The notes: generated by a model not told the origin, from the sequence alone. Numbered from the stretch's first letter, positions 32,376 through 44,024 are shown. The stretch is DNA of 64,000 nucleotides from Erinaceus europaeus (GCF_950295315.1 NC_080170.1:92612054-92676053), one strand, 5' to 3'. Made by a program: numbers and translations.

Positions 32376-33860
32376 CAGATACAATCCAAAGAGAGGCTTA
32401 AGGAACTAAAGGGATATTTATCTTTTTCAAGAGGTCAAGAGGTCAACATGTGTTCTTTTTTTATTATTATTACTCATTGGGACATTTAAGGACTTAATTA
32501 TATTATGTTCTGAATATTAGCATGAATGCTAAAATTTTTCAAAGCTGTACAGTGATGATATGCAATATCCATACCACAAGTTTCTCTCCCAAGTTTTATG
32601 TGAGCACCATGAATTTTTAGTCTTGATTTGTGCATGCGTATGTGCATGTTCAAGTAAAACTGAAGGCTTATTTGCACACAAGTGCATATGTGGATGCTTC
32701 ATATTTTTAACTGATAGGCTTTAGGGTGAAACCAGATGTTTAATTGCTTGCATTACTGCAAAGAACAAATATAGTTCCATCTTATCTGTTAAATAACTTT
32801 ATTATAAATTCCCATTCTACTATGAGGAGGATTTAATGAGATGGTATGTGTAAATTTCCTAGTACAATGTCTGGTACAAAGTAAGTAATCAAACATGGCA
32901 AACATGGTATTTACTTTCTAATTCTACCTTTTAATCCCATTACAGCATTATCTTTCCAGAGATTCTCTTTTTGGTAATTTATGGATTGAGGCCACAAAGT
33001 TAGTTTGCTACATGTGAAACATTTACCAAAAAGTCTAATTCTTCAAGTGATGCTTGGTATTCAAGCTGAGTGCTTTTATTTTTGTCTGACAACTTTCAAG
33101 ACTTCTGCTTTGGCAAACAAAAGTAGATGCTGGGCTGTATGATTTACATTACATGGATCTCTGCTCAATTATAATTTGCAATCTGGCTAATCTGTCATCC
33201 ATTCAGCACAAACCAAATACACACGTGTAAAATTAGTCCTCGGCAGGGAAGTCATGACTAATGAACAAAACTAAAACCGGCATTAGTGAGGGCAGAAGAG
33301 CTACTCCAAGAAGCAGAAGAAGCAGTACTTAGTCTGTAAGGATTATCTCCACTTTTTTATCAAAGTACTAAATTCCTAAGTAGGAATTTATTAAGAAGTT
33401 TGCCAGTTTACTTATAGCAGCAAAACAACACAGTCATGATCCTGAAAAAGTAGTCACTTAATTAAAGTGTATCATTTTTGCATGGGTCTTTACTACCTGC
33501 CCAGAGTGCATATGCACTTTTTAATCTTTGATTATGAATCAGTGCTCACAGCATGATATGAGGGAGGGAAATGTCTAGCATTTCTCTTAAGACTTTTTTT
33601 TTTTTTTGTGGATGGAGCATAGAATGCAAGGTCATGACCACTTATGTTCATTAAAAATTCTGTAGAATTTTGAGGCAGGATTGGGATGTTCATTCTCCCT
33701 GGTATCCTGGCTAATGTCCAAATGGATAATTACTTTCTGCTGCAGAAATGATCCCCTCCTACAGTTGGAGTTGACTGGGTTTTTATTTATTTATTTACTT
33801 CTCACACATTCAACTCAAGCCAGCTGTGATATTGCTGCTGATTCTAAGAAATCATATATT
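32376..33860. other. Mostly unique sequence
   Basis: No repeat of the local families and no gene. The 33060-33320 part is less AT-biased and free of simple repeats; see findings. Confidence 0.5.
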
Positions 33861-33865
33861 TTCTG

Positions 33866-33923
<58 letters not shown>

Positions 33924-33997
33924 TTCCTTCCTTCCTTCCTTCCTTCCTTCCTTTCTTTCTCTTCCTTCCTTTCTCTCTCTCTCTTTTTCTTTCTAGC

Positions 33998-34054
<57 letters not shown>

Positions 34055-34072
34055 TTTCTTTCTTTCTCTTTT
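33861..34072. repeat. (TTTC)n / (TTCC)n tract
   Basis: About 210 bp of TTTC and TTCC tetranucleotides, with one short interruption near 33960-34000. The open frames on both strands here are repeat translations. Confidence 0.97.
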
Positions 34073-34195
34073 TTAACCAGAGGACTGCTCACCTCTGGTT
34101 TATGGTAGTGCGGGGGATTGAACCTGGGACTTTGGAGTGTCAGGCATGAGAGTCTCTTTGCATAACCATTATACTATCTACCTCCAACTGAAGTC
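34073..34195 (-). mobile_element. tRNA-SINE of the GGTTATGCAAA type, minus strand
   Basis: AACCAGAGGACTGCTCACCTC, GGGGGATTGAACCTGGGAC (B-box complement), TTTGCATAACCATTATAC. The pyrimidine tract to its left was probably seeded in its tail. Confidence 0.88.
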
Positions 34196-34984
34196 AGATA
34201 TACTTTCTAAAGTGAGTTTTTGCAGATATGCTCTGCTATCCTGAAATCTTCGCTGGGCACTGGAATTTGAAAAACTTTAGGTTATATAATTTCAATTTCT
34301 ATTTTGTTAGTAGTTACCTTTCTAAAATTGTTGGAAAATATCTAATATCTCCTTGAAATTATGTCTTTTTAAGGTATTATTACATTACATGCATATATAC
34401 ATGTATATATATATATATGCAAGTATATGTGTAGTTAAAATACACTTTATTTTCAAATTTTCACTATATATGTTGGATAAAAAGAAACATGAGTATCACA
34501 ATTGACTGTTCACTACTCTTGCATTTATCTCTATTTTCGTAAGATATATTTGTATTTCTCAATATGCAGCATACATATATTTTTCTTTAATATCTGGTTT
34601 TAATCTGGACATCAGATGAGCTCTGTATAATATTAAAATATCTGTTTAAGTTCAGAAATCTGGAATGGTTAGGTTGATGATCTATCTCTTATTATAGATA
34701 ATTTATAATTAAGTAGGTTTGTAACTGAGTGAAGGAAGATGAAAAATTATTGTTAAGAAATTATGGTTAGAATCTACTGTTGTTAAGATAGAAAGTTTGG
34801 GTTACACCTGTTACTGTTTAGTAGTGTTAAAAAAGAAATGTTCATTCATACCCATTAGCTGAAGAAAGAACATATTCTTTAACATTATTGTTGAGAAAGG
34901 AACTATGGTTTCAATATCTATTAGAGTGGAAAAGAGAATAATAGTTAACTATTAAAACACATGTCTTGAATTAATTAGTTTATT
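34196..34984. other. Unique AT-rich sequence
   Basis: Contains a short (AT)n at about 34397-34418; no gene. Confidence 0.5.
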
Positions 34985-35205
34985 TTAAAATATTTTATTT
35001 ATTTTATTTATTATTAGGTAAAGATGGAGAAGATTTAAGAGGAGAGGGGGTATAAAGAAAGGGAAAGAGACAGAAAGACACCTGCTGCTCTGCTTCACCA
35101 CTCATAAAGCTTTTCCTCTGCAGATGAGGACCGGGGACTTGAACCCATATCCTTGCACACTTTAATGTGTGTGCTTAACCAGGTGCACTACTACCTAGTT
35201 CCAAC
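34985..35205 (-). mobile_element. tRNA-derived SINE, minus strand
   Basis: AGAGACAGAAAGACACCTGC, TGCTTCACCACTCATAAAGC, GACTTGAACCCATATCC and head TTAACCAGGTGCACTACTACC. Faces the next SINE head to head. Confidence 0.9.
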
Positions 35206-35223
35206 ACAAGTCTTTAAGAAACT

Positions 35224-35370
35224 CTGGGGGTCTGGGTGATGGAATACCTGGTTGAGGGTACACATTACTATGCACAGGGACCCAGGTTCAAGCCACTAGT
35301 CCCCAGCTGGAAGGAAGAAAGCTTCACAGATGGTGAAGCAGTGCAGCAGGTCTCTCTCTCTCTCTCTCAT

Positions 35371-35427
<57 letters not shown>

Positions 35428-35520
35428 CATCTATCTCCTGCTCCTTTATCAATTTCTTTCTGTCTCTATCCAAACTAAATAAATAAATGAATAAATAAAT
35501 AAATAAATAAATAAATAAGA
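35224..35520 (+). mobile_element. tRNA-derived SINE with (TCTA)n and (AAAT)n
   Basis: GGGGGTCTGGGTGATGGAAT, GGGACCCAGGTTCAAGCC, then a (TCTA)n expansion at about 35369-35434 inside the pyrimidine body and an (AAAT)n tail at about 35475-35518. Confidence 0.92.
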
Positions 35521-35877
35521 ACTCTGGTTCAAGAACGCTATTGAATAGGTTAATCCTTTTTGCATATCCTGCACTGAAACGGAGTAATGCCCAAGCTGTA
35601 CACAATAACCCAGGTGGTAATAAAAATACAAAAAGAAAAACAAAACCCAGAACTTTCTATGTCTGGTATTCAGGCTAACCAAAGCAAACATCTGAAAGAC
35701 TGTTAATATTTGCTTATACCAATTTTACATTACGTATTCATGAAAAATCAATTGTATGTATTACTTCACATTTACAAAACTAAACAGGAGAGAGTAGATT
35801 GAATTTTTATCTTCAATTTTTTCTCAATCTTTTACCATCTTCCTCTATTTTCTCTCTGTTGACTGAAAGAACAGTTT
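35521..35877. other. Unique sequence
   Basis: Nothing recognised. Confidence 0.45.
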
Positions 35878-36025
35878 TTGACTCAGGAGCTGGCACAATG
35901 GATAAAGTATAGAAATCTCAAGCTTGTGATGCTGAATTCAACCCTTGGTATCACATATGCCAGAATGGAGCCCTGGTTCTTTCTCTCTTTCATTCCTTGT
36001 AAATAAATAAATCTAAAAAAAATGT
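35878..36025 (+). mobile_element. tRNA-SINE of the GTGGATAAAGC type, plus strand
   Basis: CAGGAGCTGGCACAATGGAT, AAGTATAGAAATCTCAAGC, GAATTCAACCCTTGGTATCAC, AATAAATAAAT tail. Confidence 0.85.
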
Positions 36026-36042
36026 TAAGAAAATACAGTATT

Positions 36043-36345
36043 AGGGAGTCAGGTGGTAGCACAGCGGGTTGAGCGCAGGTGGCGCAAAGAGCAAGGACCG
36101 GCTTAAGGATCCCAGTTCGAGCCCCCGGCTCCCTACCTGCAGGGGAGTCGCTTCACAGGTGGGGAAGCAGGTCTGCAGGTGTCTGTCTTTCTCTCCCCCT
36201 CTCTGTCTTCCCCTCCTCTCTCCATTTCTCTCTGTCCTATCCAATAACAACATCAAGAACAACAATAATAACTACAACAATAAAGCAACAAGGGCAACAG
36301 AAGGGAATAAACAAATACATAAATAAATATAAAAAAATAAAATAT
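36043..36345 (+). mobile_element. tRNA-derived SINE, near-consensus copy
   Basis: GGGAGTCAGGTGGTAGCACA, GCGGGTTGAGCGCAGGTGGC, GGATCCCAGTTCGAGCCCCC (B-box), TGCAGGGGAGTCGCTTCAC, CTCCATTTCTCTCTGTCC and an (AAC)n/(AAT)n-rich 3' part. Among the best-preserved SINEs here, so relatively young. Confidence 0.96.
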
Positions 36346-36354
36346 AGTATTTCT

Positions 36355-37470
36355 TGATAATATACCTAAAGAACTCCAGACTCCATTATAAATACTATTA
36401 CAAACAATAAACTCAAAATTAGTGCCCATAGGTCTGTGGCATTTCTATATACATGTGACAAATTAGAGGAAAGGTAATTGAAGAATTTAATCTCATTGAC
36501 AATCACGTGAAAAAAAAATACCTTGGAGTGAACCTCACAAAGGAGGTGAAGGACTTTTATTAGGAAAACTATAGGGCATTGATAAAAGAAATAAAGGAGG
36601 ATACACAGAAATGGAATAACATTTCTTGTTTCTTGATTAGTAAAATAAACAGTATTAAAATGGTCATTCTACCAAAAGAAATCTACAGTGTCAATACAGT
36701 CCCTGTCAAGATCCCAGTGACACTCAAACAAGTGGTTCAAAACTTTGTGTGAAATTACAAAATCCACAAATAGCCAAAGCACTTTTGACAAAAAAAAAAA
36801 TAGTAATAAAAAGAGAAGCATAATGCTCCCCAACTTCAGTTTATACTGCCACACAATAATAATTAAAACAGCATGGTACTGGACTAAAAATGAACACTAG
36901 GATTAATGGAGCAGAGCTGAAAACCCCAAAATAAGCCCACACCCATAAAATCACCCAATATATAACAAAGGGGATACAATCATTCAATCAATGGGGAAAG
37001 AAGGCTTCTTCACCAAATGGTGTTGGAACAATTGAACAGTCACAAGTAGAAAAATAAAATCAGATCATCTTCTAACACCATACATCAAACTCAGATAAAA
37101 ATGGATCAAAGTAATAGAAAAGAAACTAAAATATACACAAGAAAATATTGGTGAAACATTGCAGAATTTTAATTCCAAAGACATTTGGAAACTTGAATCC
37201 ATGGGCATGTGAAATGAAAACAAGAGTAAATAAACAGAATTATATCAAATTAAAAATGTTTACACATCAAAATCAAGGTACCCAATGATTGCTATCAAAC
37301 ATCTATAAAGAGCTATCATAGCTTATCAAAATGAAAACAGAACAAAAGATTAAAAAAAAACTCAATAAAAATGTAGAACAAGGAAATGAATAGGCAATTC
37401 TCCAAAGAACAGATACATACGTCCAGACAAGAAATTGGAGGTGTGTATGCTTGGTTAAATAAGCAAAGTG
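36355..37470 (+). pseudogene. L1 ORF2: Old L1 ORF2 C-terminal remnant, plus strand
   Basis: Sense ORF2 sequence with CTTGGAGTGAACCTCACAAA (YLGVNLTK), AACAGTATTAAAATGGTCAT, AAAACAGCATGGTACTGG and TTCACCAAATGGTGTTGG. Broken in all frames. It belongs to an older L1 subfamily than the copy at 48721. Confidence 0.85.
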
Positions 37471-37534
37471 ATTCAGGGCAGCTAAAGAAGGGTTTCATTC
37501 AGATGAGGAGTAGATAGAACAAAAATATAGAGAA

Positions 37535-37556
37535 AGAAAGAAAGGAAGGAAGAAAT

Positions 37557-37604
<48 letters not shown>

Positions 37605-37628
37605 GAAGGAAGAAGTAGAAAATAAAAA
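37535..37628. repeat. (GAAA)n tract
   Basis: GAAA and GGAA tetranucleotides; a minus-strand frame here is a repeat translation. Confidence 0.95.
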
Positions 37629-37636
37629 CAAAAGTG

Positions 37637-37846
37637 GGGCCAGCCAGTAGTGTACCTGGTTAAGTGCACACACTATAGTGTACAGGAACTTAGATTCAAG
37701 CCCCTAGTCCCCACCTGCAGGGGGAAAGATTCACGAGTGGTGAAGCAAGGCTGCCAGTGTCTCTCTGTATCTTTCTCTCTCTATCTCCCTCTCCCCTCTC
37801 AATTTCTCTCTCTATCTAAATAATAAAAATAATTAAAAAATCAAGC
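37637..37846 (+). mobile_element. tRNA-derived SINE, plus strand
   Basis: GGGGCCAGCCAGTAGTGTACC, AACTTAGATTCAAGCCCC, GAGTGGTGAAGCAAGGCTGC, CT-rich body, AATAAAAATAA tail. Confidence 0.9.
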
Positions 37847-38219
37847 CCACTTTCTGAGTTGTGAGACTTGTGAAAACTATGGTGTTTATCTCTGAGGAAT
37901 GAGAGAATGGAGACACAGAACTTTTGTAATAGGGTGTGGTGTGGAATTACACCCTATAATCATAATAATATTGTTAACATAATTTCAGAAAAATAATATT
38001 TCTATTTTCCTAAAGTTATGCCTCTTTGGGGATTTATGCATTCTTGACTACAACAGAATGCATAACCTTATAAAAGAGTTGGTCTTTATCATTCTTTATG
38101 GTATTAAACAAAACATTCTAGGTTGTATTTCATCTCTTCAGAAAGACTGAAATCTATGATGAAAGACACTGAGGTGCAAAACCTATTAGATATGATATTT
38201 ACTTAATAGGCCATTTAAT
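37847..38219. other. Unique sequence
   Basis: Nothing recognised. Confidence 0.45.
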
Positions 38220-38880
38220 TTGTGCTTCGCATTCGATCCTCCACCTTCCTGGCCACTGGAGACTAAGGTCGAGGTGGCCCCTGGGAGGTCCAAGGAGAAG
38301 ATCCAAGGAATAGGTGTGAACACATCTTCGGGAGATGTTTCAGGGAACAGCTTATTTTGTTTGGGGGTACAAAGAGGTAGATATACTCAAGGGTTAGGAA
38401 AAAGTTAAGATAATCATCAAGCCACATACACAATACAGGGGTAAGTCTTGACCTATCAGGTAAAGTAACCATATAAGGTCTGGTCATGAGCTCACCATGC
38501 ATAGGAAGGCTTCTCTCTAAAGGTAAATCACAAGCACCCCAGGGTAGGGAGTATAGGGGAAGTTGAGCAACAGAAGAATATTTGCAGTGGGTTTCAGTTG
38601 GCCATATACAGTAATTCATAGCCTTTGTTCAGAAGGGAATGAGGATGCATGTGCAACAAAGTCCCTGGCCTGGAAAATTCCATCACCAGCCATGGTTGTC
38701 GAATGGAGACCTGCCTGCCACCCCTCCTATGAGGAGGGGGCTCAGGGTCAACCCTCCCAGACTCTCACGGAGATAATGGCCTGGATTTCCCAGACAGTAG
38801 GCCTTTCCCCACAGTAATTCAATATATCACCAGATGCCACATGAAAGGGAAGGGGCAGACTTATAAAGCTGATATTGAAG
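38220..38880. other. Unidentified, GC-richer segment
   Basis: Distinctly less AT-rich than its neighbours, with phrases like coding or retroviral leader sequence (ATGGCCTGGATTTCCCAGAC, CCCCTCCTATGAGGAGGG). A minus-strand frame of 118 codons (38263-38619) and a plus-strand frame of 84 codons (38563-38817) exist, but neither shows a domain I know. Could be an ERV internal fragment or a processed pseudogene. Confidence 0.3.
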
Positions 38881-39274
38881 ACTGGGCTAGGTGATTAATA
38901 TTGATAGAATGGCGACGGAGTACTTTAAATGAGAAGATCAACACAGTAAAGAGGAATTTTGTTCATTATAGAAGAGCCACCAGTCTGGATTAGATTAGTG
39001 ATCCATAAATCTTGAATAATCTCCCATAGTAATAGAGACCTAGTTTAACTGTATCAAGAAATCAAATCCCAAGTCAAATGAACTATGGTAAGAAACTTCA
39101 TTTACACAAGATTTGAGAGTCCAGTTATACAAGAAATGAAAAGTCTGAAACAATGGAAATAGTAATTTTAAATAATTATACCATCCTTTTGAATAAATAC
39201 AGCCAATAAACATGATTTCAATAAATTACATATTATTGGCTATAAGAAAGTATTTTGAAACTCTTGTAGCAAAT
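38881..39274. other. Unique sequence
   Basis: Nothing recognised. Confidence 0.4.
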
Positions 39275-39850
39275 ACAAATCATAGTCAAACCAACAACCT
39301 CCCAATTATGAGCATATATATGTTGTGCTAGCTTGTTAATTCTTTCCCTGGTTCTCTGTGTATACTTTCTGTTGGCTGCAGTTAACTGCCCTTTTTCCTG
39401 TTTTGTTTAGTTTCAGGTTTTTTCACTACAGTATTTTGTTGTTTTGTTTTCTTGAGTTTTGTGTTTAGTTGGTTTGGTTTACAGGCTTTTTGTTTTTTCT
39501 ATTTATTATTATTATTATTATTCCTGTTTCATTTACCTATTTCCCACTTCAGATTGGACCTGAACTACAGACAATACCAAGCAGTTTGTCAGGCTGACAG
39601 TTCTGCCAACTGAAACAGGCAAATCATCATCACACCAACACCCTCCTCAACTGTGAATGTATGTATGTTCTGCTAGTTTGTTAATTCCTTCCTTGGTTCT
39701 CTGTGTATACTTCCGTAGGCTGTAGTTGGCTGCCTTTTTAATTTTTTTCTGTTGAGTTTAGTTTTTATTTGTTGTTGCTCTATTTTGTTATTAGTTTTTG
39801 TTTTGTTTTGGATTTAGGAGGAAGTTTGGTTCTTCCTTCCTTCCTTTCTT
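39275..39850. repeat. Two direct repeats with 345-bp period
   Basis: Matching blocks GTTAATTC, CCTTGGTTCTCTGTGTATACTT-like sequence, GGCTG(C/T)AGTT and GTTTAGTTT occur first at about 39290-39480 and again at about 39635-39800. GTTCTCTGTGTATACTT starts at 39351 and at 39696. The second copy leads into a (TTTC)n tract at about 39832-39882. It may be tandem monomers of an L1 5'UTR, but that is not shown. Confidence 0.75.
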
Positions 39851-40084
39851 TCTTTCTTTCTCTCTTCCTTTCTTTCTTTCTTGGCAGCTGTGTTAGTCAT
39901 CTACTCTCCCCTTCAATGTGAACTAAATAAACTCTCTTCTAAAGGCAATGGCATGGTGTTACCATTAGAGCAACATCTCTGAGACAGACTACAAGATACA
40001 TGGATTCAGAAGAAGGCTGGGAACCAGTAGACCAGAGGTCACCCCACACTATCCTGAACAGAAATAACCATGACATAAATTATA

Positions 40085-41100
40085 AAAGAAACCAAATATA
40101 ATTTTTAAAAAACCTACAGAAAAGAAACAGGAGAGTGGGATAAGAGGGGTACAATTCCATATATTTCTTAACACCAGAGTTCCTCATACACTCCCCTCCA
40201 CTGGAAGGGTCCTTAGTCTTTATCCTTCTGGGAGTATGGACTAAAGATTTTTATGGAGTGCAGAAGGTGGGAGGTCTAGCTTCTATAATTGCTTCTCCAC
40301 TGGACATGGGTATTTATAAGTCAATTCATACTTCCATCCTGTCTCTATCTTTCCCTAGCAGGGTAGGGCTCTGGTGAGGTGGGGTTCTAAGACACATTGG
40401 TAAGGTTGGTCTAACCAGGGAAGTCAGGTGGCATCATGGTTGCATCTACAACTTAAAGCATTATGATATAAAGTAGAAAAAATTGTTTAATAATCAGAAA
40501 TTAGTGATAAAAGTAGAGCAGATTTAATTTGGTATCTTCATATTAGAAGGAGCTAAGAAGTCTATTTAAGGTTTATTCCAAGGCGCACACAACTTTACTA
40601 ATTTTTACCTGAGCCTGACAGCTAACATTGAGGTGAGCTGAAAGTATTGTGTGCTGGGAATATTGTGTCAGAGTTGAGGATAGGACTAGAAAGCTGGATC
40701 AGGGCATAGAGTATCTCCCATTTGCTTCTGGCCTTCTCCCGAACTAGATCAGAGAATGAGAGAATGTCTCAGTTCAATAAGACAAATATAATTGCATAAT
40801 TGGGTGAAGGATCCAAATTCATGGGGAAGTTTGCCAACATTTGCTATGTAAATATGTCCAAATAAATGTGTTCAGTGTTCCATTCCAGGCCATACCCTGA
40901 AAAGTTCCAAGATTTCTTGCCTTAGAGTGTTTTCATTTCCTTCCCCTCCTTTGAAACTTTGAAGGAGCTGGACTCCTACACAATTTGTTAGTTGAAAGGA
41001 TTAAGATATAAAGCAGAACAAATAGTTTAATAATCAGGACCCAAAGGTAAGAATATAGTAGATGAGATTTGGGGTCTTTATGCTGGAAACAGCTAGGAAG
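40085..41100 (-). mobile_element. Long L1 3'UTR-type unit, third copy, part 1
   Basis: GTGGGATAAGAGGGGTACAA, TTAACACCAGAGTTCC, CTTCTGGGAGTATGGACTAA and GGTCTAGCTTCTATAATTGC parallel 23800-24000. More diverged, hence an older copy. An internal duplication seems present, as AAGATATAAAGCAGAACAA-like text recurs (about 40465 and 41009). Confidence 0.7.
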
Positions 41101-41370
41101 CCTATTTTAATATTTATTTATTTATTCCCTTTTGTTGCCCTTGTTATTTTATTGTCGTAGTTATTATTGTTGTTATTGATGTCATTGTTGTTGGATAGGA
41201 CAGAGAGAAATGGAGAGAGGAGGGGAAGAAAGAGAGGGAGAGAGAAAGATACCTGGGAACCTGATTCACCGTTTGTGAAACAACTCCCCTGCAGGTTCAG
41301 TATCCTCACACTGGTCCTTGTGTTTTGCATCAACTGTGCTTAACCGCTGCACTACCACCTGACTCCTGAA
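41101..41370 (-). mobile_element. tRNA-derived SINE, minus strand
   Basis: GTTGTTATTGATGTCATTG, GGATAGGACAGAGAGAAATGG and head TTAACCGCTGCACTACCACC. Inserted into the L1 3'UTR unit. Confidence 0.93.
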
Positions 41371-42112
41371 AGTCTATTTTAGGTATATTCCAAGGATCCC
41401 ATGACTTGACTAATTTTTGCTTGAGCCCCACAGATAACATTCAAGTGGGCTAAAAGTATTGCCTGGAATGATAGTGTTAGGGGTGGGATTATGCCTAGAA
41501 ATCTGGATCAGGACAGAGAGTAGCTCCAAAATTGGGAAAAATATATAAATACCATTAACTGTAAACCCCATCTATCTGACATAGGGCCCGTGTCTATTCA
41601 TATTTAGCATAGAAGCCTGTATCCCTGTCTGCATCCCTGTTGGTCTAAGGTTGATTTGTATGGACATAGTCAGGAATATTCTAGGCTGCATTCAGTTCAA
41701 TTTTACTCGAGTGGCAGAATAAGTTGACCCAGCCTCCCTCTGGAGAGTGGGACAATTTCCACCACTGTTGTTCTACATTGAGAGAAACATTGGAGGCCCC
41801 CAAGAGGGTTTATGATGTTGTTCCTGATGGAGATGACCAGTGATGATGGAGAGAGGGATCTGTTAGAGGTCTAGGCCTATCATATCTGTTTGGGAATCTC
41901 AGAAACCCCTGACAAGAGCCCTGGATAATGGGGTGGCCTTATAGTGACCAAAAATGGCATCATTAAAGTGTGCTGGTCTCTTGCCCTTATCCAGCTCTTG
42001 TATTCCTTACTTTGTCTGACAGGGTTAGAGTCTGAGTGATTGAGGGAAGTGAAACAGGAAGTAGTTGAGGAGGGTATCTAGATATAAGTAGAAAATATCT
42101 GATTAAGTAATT
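41371..42112 (-). mobile_element. Long L1 3'UTR-type unit, third copy, part 2
   Basis: Continues with TGTAAACCCCATCTATCTGA, GGAGATGACCAGTGATGATG and GTGTGCTGGTCTCTTGCC, matching 24470-24900. Confidence 0.7.
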
Positions 42113-42466
42113 TATGGTTCTTTTTTTTTTGCCTCCAGGTTTATTACTGGGGCTCATGCCTGCACCACAAATCCACTGCTTCTGGAGGCTATTTTTCCCC
42201 TTTTGTTGCCCTTGTTGCTTTTTTTTAAAACCATTATGGTTATTATTATTGTTATTGATGTTGTTGTTGGATAGACAACAGAGAGAAATGGAGAAAGGAG
42301 GAAAAGACAGAGAGGGGAAGAGAAAGAGGCACTTGCAGACTTGCTTCACTGCTTGCAAAGTGACTCCCCTGCAGGTGAGGTGTGGGCGTCTCTAACCGGG
42401 ATCTATAATTACTCCAGTCCTTGCTCATGTGCACTTAACCTGCTGCACTACCACCTGACCCCCTTA
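42113..42466 (-). mobile_element. tRNA-derived SINE, full length, minus strand
   Basis: GCCTCCAGGTTTATTACTGG tail, CTTCTGGAGGCTATTTTTCC, GTTATTGATGTTGTTGTTGG body, head TTAACCTGCTGCACTACCACC. Confidence 0.93.
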
Positions 42467-42506
42467 TGATGCCTTTTTAAGGTCTTTTTACTTTCTTACT
42501 ACTTTC

Positions 42507-43013
42507 TGTCAGGCATTAAGCCAGCCACACCCCTGCTCCATCCTGCATTGCTGGTAGTATGGCCTATTTACATAATCACTGTTTTGCCTGAAAGATCCCC
42601 ACCCATTGATCTATCTTCTTTCTACCTCAAGAGCCACCCTGCCTGCGGGGTAACATTAATCCCACCAGTTAAAACCACAACAGTTGCTAAGGAAGCTCTA
42701 CCTTCCCAGTGTGCCTTTTTCCTTTCTCTACCCCCTTTCCTAGCCATTTCCGTTTCCGACTTGCCACTTCCGGTTTTATCCTATAAAAGCCACATCTGTT
42801 TCTGTTTTCTCTCTCTTCCATGTCCCAACCTAGAGGAGGTCAGGCATGCAGACCGGGACATGGACACTGGCCATTGCAGTATTGGCTCCATGTGGCTTAA
42901 CCCGCTGCACTCACGCCTGACTCTGGGGATCCCACATGAATAAAGATTTGTATTGCTACCGCCACGAGCTTGGTTCCTGGGTTATCTCTCCCACCTGCGA
43001 AGCTATCCCAGCA
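42507..43013 (+). mobile_element. Solo LTR with SINE-like segment in R region
   Basis: Starts TGTCAGGCATTAAGCC and ends GAAGCTATCCCAGCA. TATA-like CCTATAAAAG lies at 42780-42789 and AATAAA at about 42939-42944. ACTTTC (42501-42506) recurs at 43013-43018, a 5-6 bp duplication. Upstream of the poly(A) signal, GTGGCTTAACCCGCTGCACTC is antisense SINE-head sequence. Related to 59615 (minus) and to the outer LTR at 63050. The 131-codon frame at 42548-42943 has no domain. Confidence 0.85.
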
Positions 43014-43200
43014 CTTTCTACTTGCTTACTGCAATTTTTGATTCACTATAAACTTTTGCACACTTTTACTTTAAGGTATATTTTTCCCCTGACATGGATA
43101 CATGTGCACATGTGCCATATCTCTTGGGCCCTGGTCTATATCTAAGTTCTGCAATTTTGTTAGGAATTTTTAAAAACCTACTTTTATAAGACCAGAACTT
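43014..43200 (-). mobile_element. Long L1 3'UTR-type unit, third copy, part 3
   Basis: CTTTAAGGTATATTTTTCCC, ACATGTGCACATGTGCCATA and CTGGTCTATATCTAAGTTC match 25020-25110. Confidence 0.7.
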
Positions 43201-43499
43201 AAATGCCTTGGATATCAGTCATAGTTAAGTAGAGTCCAGATTCCAAACTTAATGATCTTGTTTACTTGGTTTTTAATCTTGCTAGATGAGAGGTATAAAA
43301 AATTATGTCTTCTGAAATGATTATAAAAACTATTGTGGTAGGCAGAAAATAAAACAAATAATTCCCCAAAGATGTCTATTTTATTTTCTGCAACCTATGA
43401 AGCTCTTATGCTTCTGGCAAGGGGGAATTAAGATTACAGATGAAATTAAAAGTTTTAATCAGATCACTTGAAATGGAGAGGGTAACATTCTCAGAAGTG
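43201..43499. other. Unique sequence
   Basis: Nothing recognised. Confidence 0.4.
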
Positions 43500-43765
43500 A
43501 CTTTATTCACTGGCCACCAGGGCTCACCGTCTGCACATTTTCAACTACTCCAGTGATCATTTTTCTCTCTTTGTTGATAGAAGTAAGAGACTGAAAGATA
43601 TAGAGGGGAAAAGAGAGAAAGAGAGGGGAGAGACACATGCAGCATCACTCCACAACCCATTATGCTCCCCCACTGCATTTGGGGTCCAGGGGCCAGAACA
43701 CCAGTCCTGGATCATGGTGGTATGTACAGTCTACTGGGTGAGCCACCGACCCAGCCCCATCATAA
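43500..43765 (-). mobile_element. tRNA-derived SINE variant, minus strand
   Basis: CACTGGCCACCAGGGCTCAC, TGCAGCATCACTCCACAACC and TCTACTGGGTGAGCCACCGAC. Same layout as 28095-28400. Confidence 0.75.
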
Positions 43766-44024
43766 AGGACCTTAAAAGGTGGAAGCCAGAAGGAGAAGAG
43801 TTAGTTACAGAATAATGATATCAAATAATTGATTGAACATAACTAACTACATTTAGATAAGGGAAAGTGCATAGGATTTTGCTTTTGCTTACCGTACCCA
43901 TGATAGTCCATTTATGAAAGATTCTGCCAAAATAGTCATATATATATATATATGACACACACAATTATTGGAGAGTTCAGAGGAAAAAAAACATCTAAAA
44001 CTAGAATCATATCTGCCCAAACTT
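43766..44024. other. Unique sequence with (TA)n
   Basis: Short (AT)n at about 43938-43954; nothing else. Confidence 0.45.

Noticed and set aside
33681..34092. Ser/Phe/Leu-rich and Lys/Glu/Arg-rich frames on opposite strands
   Set aside because: Both are translations of the (TTTC)n tract.
36043..36120. Functional tRNA gene from A- and B-box-like sequence
   Set aside because: The cloverleaf is incomplete and followed by a SINE body, as in all the other copies.
42548..42943. 131-codon frame that looks protein-like
   Set aside because: It lies wholly inside a solo LTR with fixed ends, TATA box and poly(A) signal.
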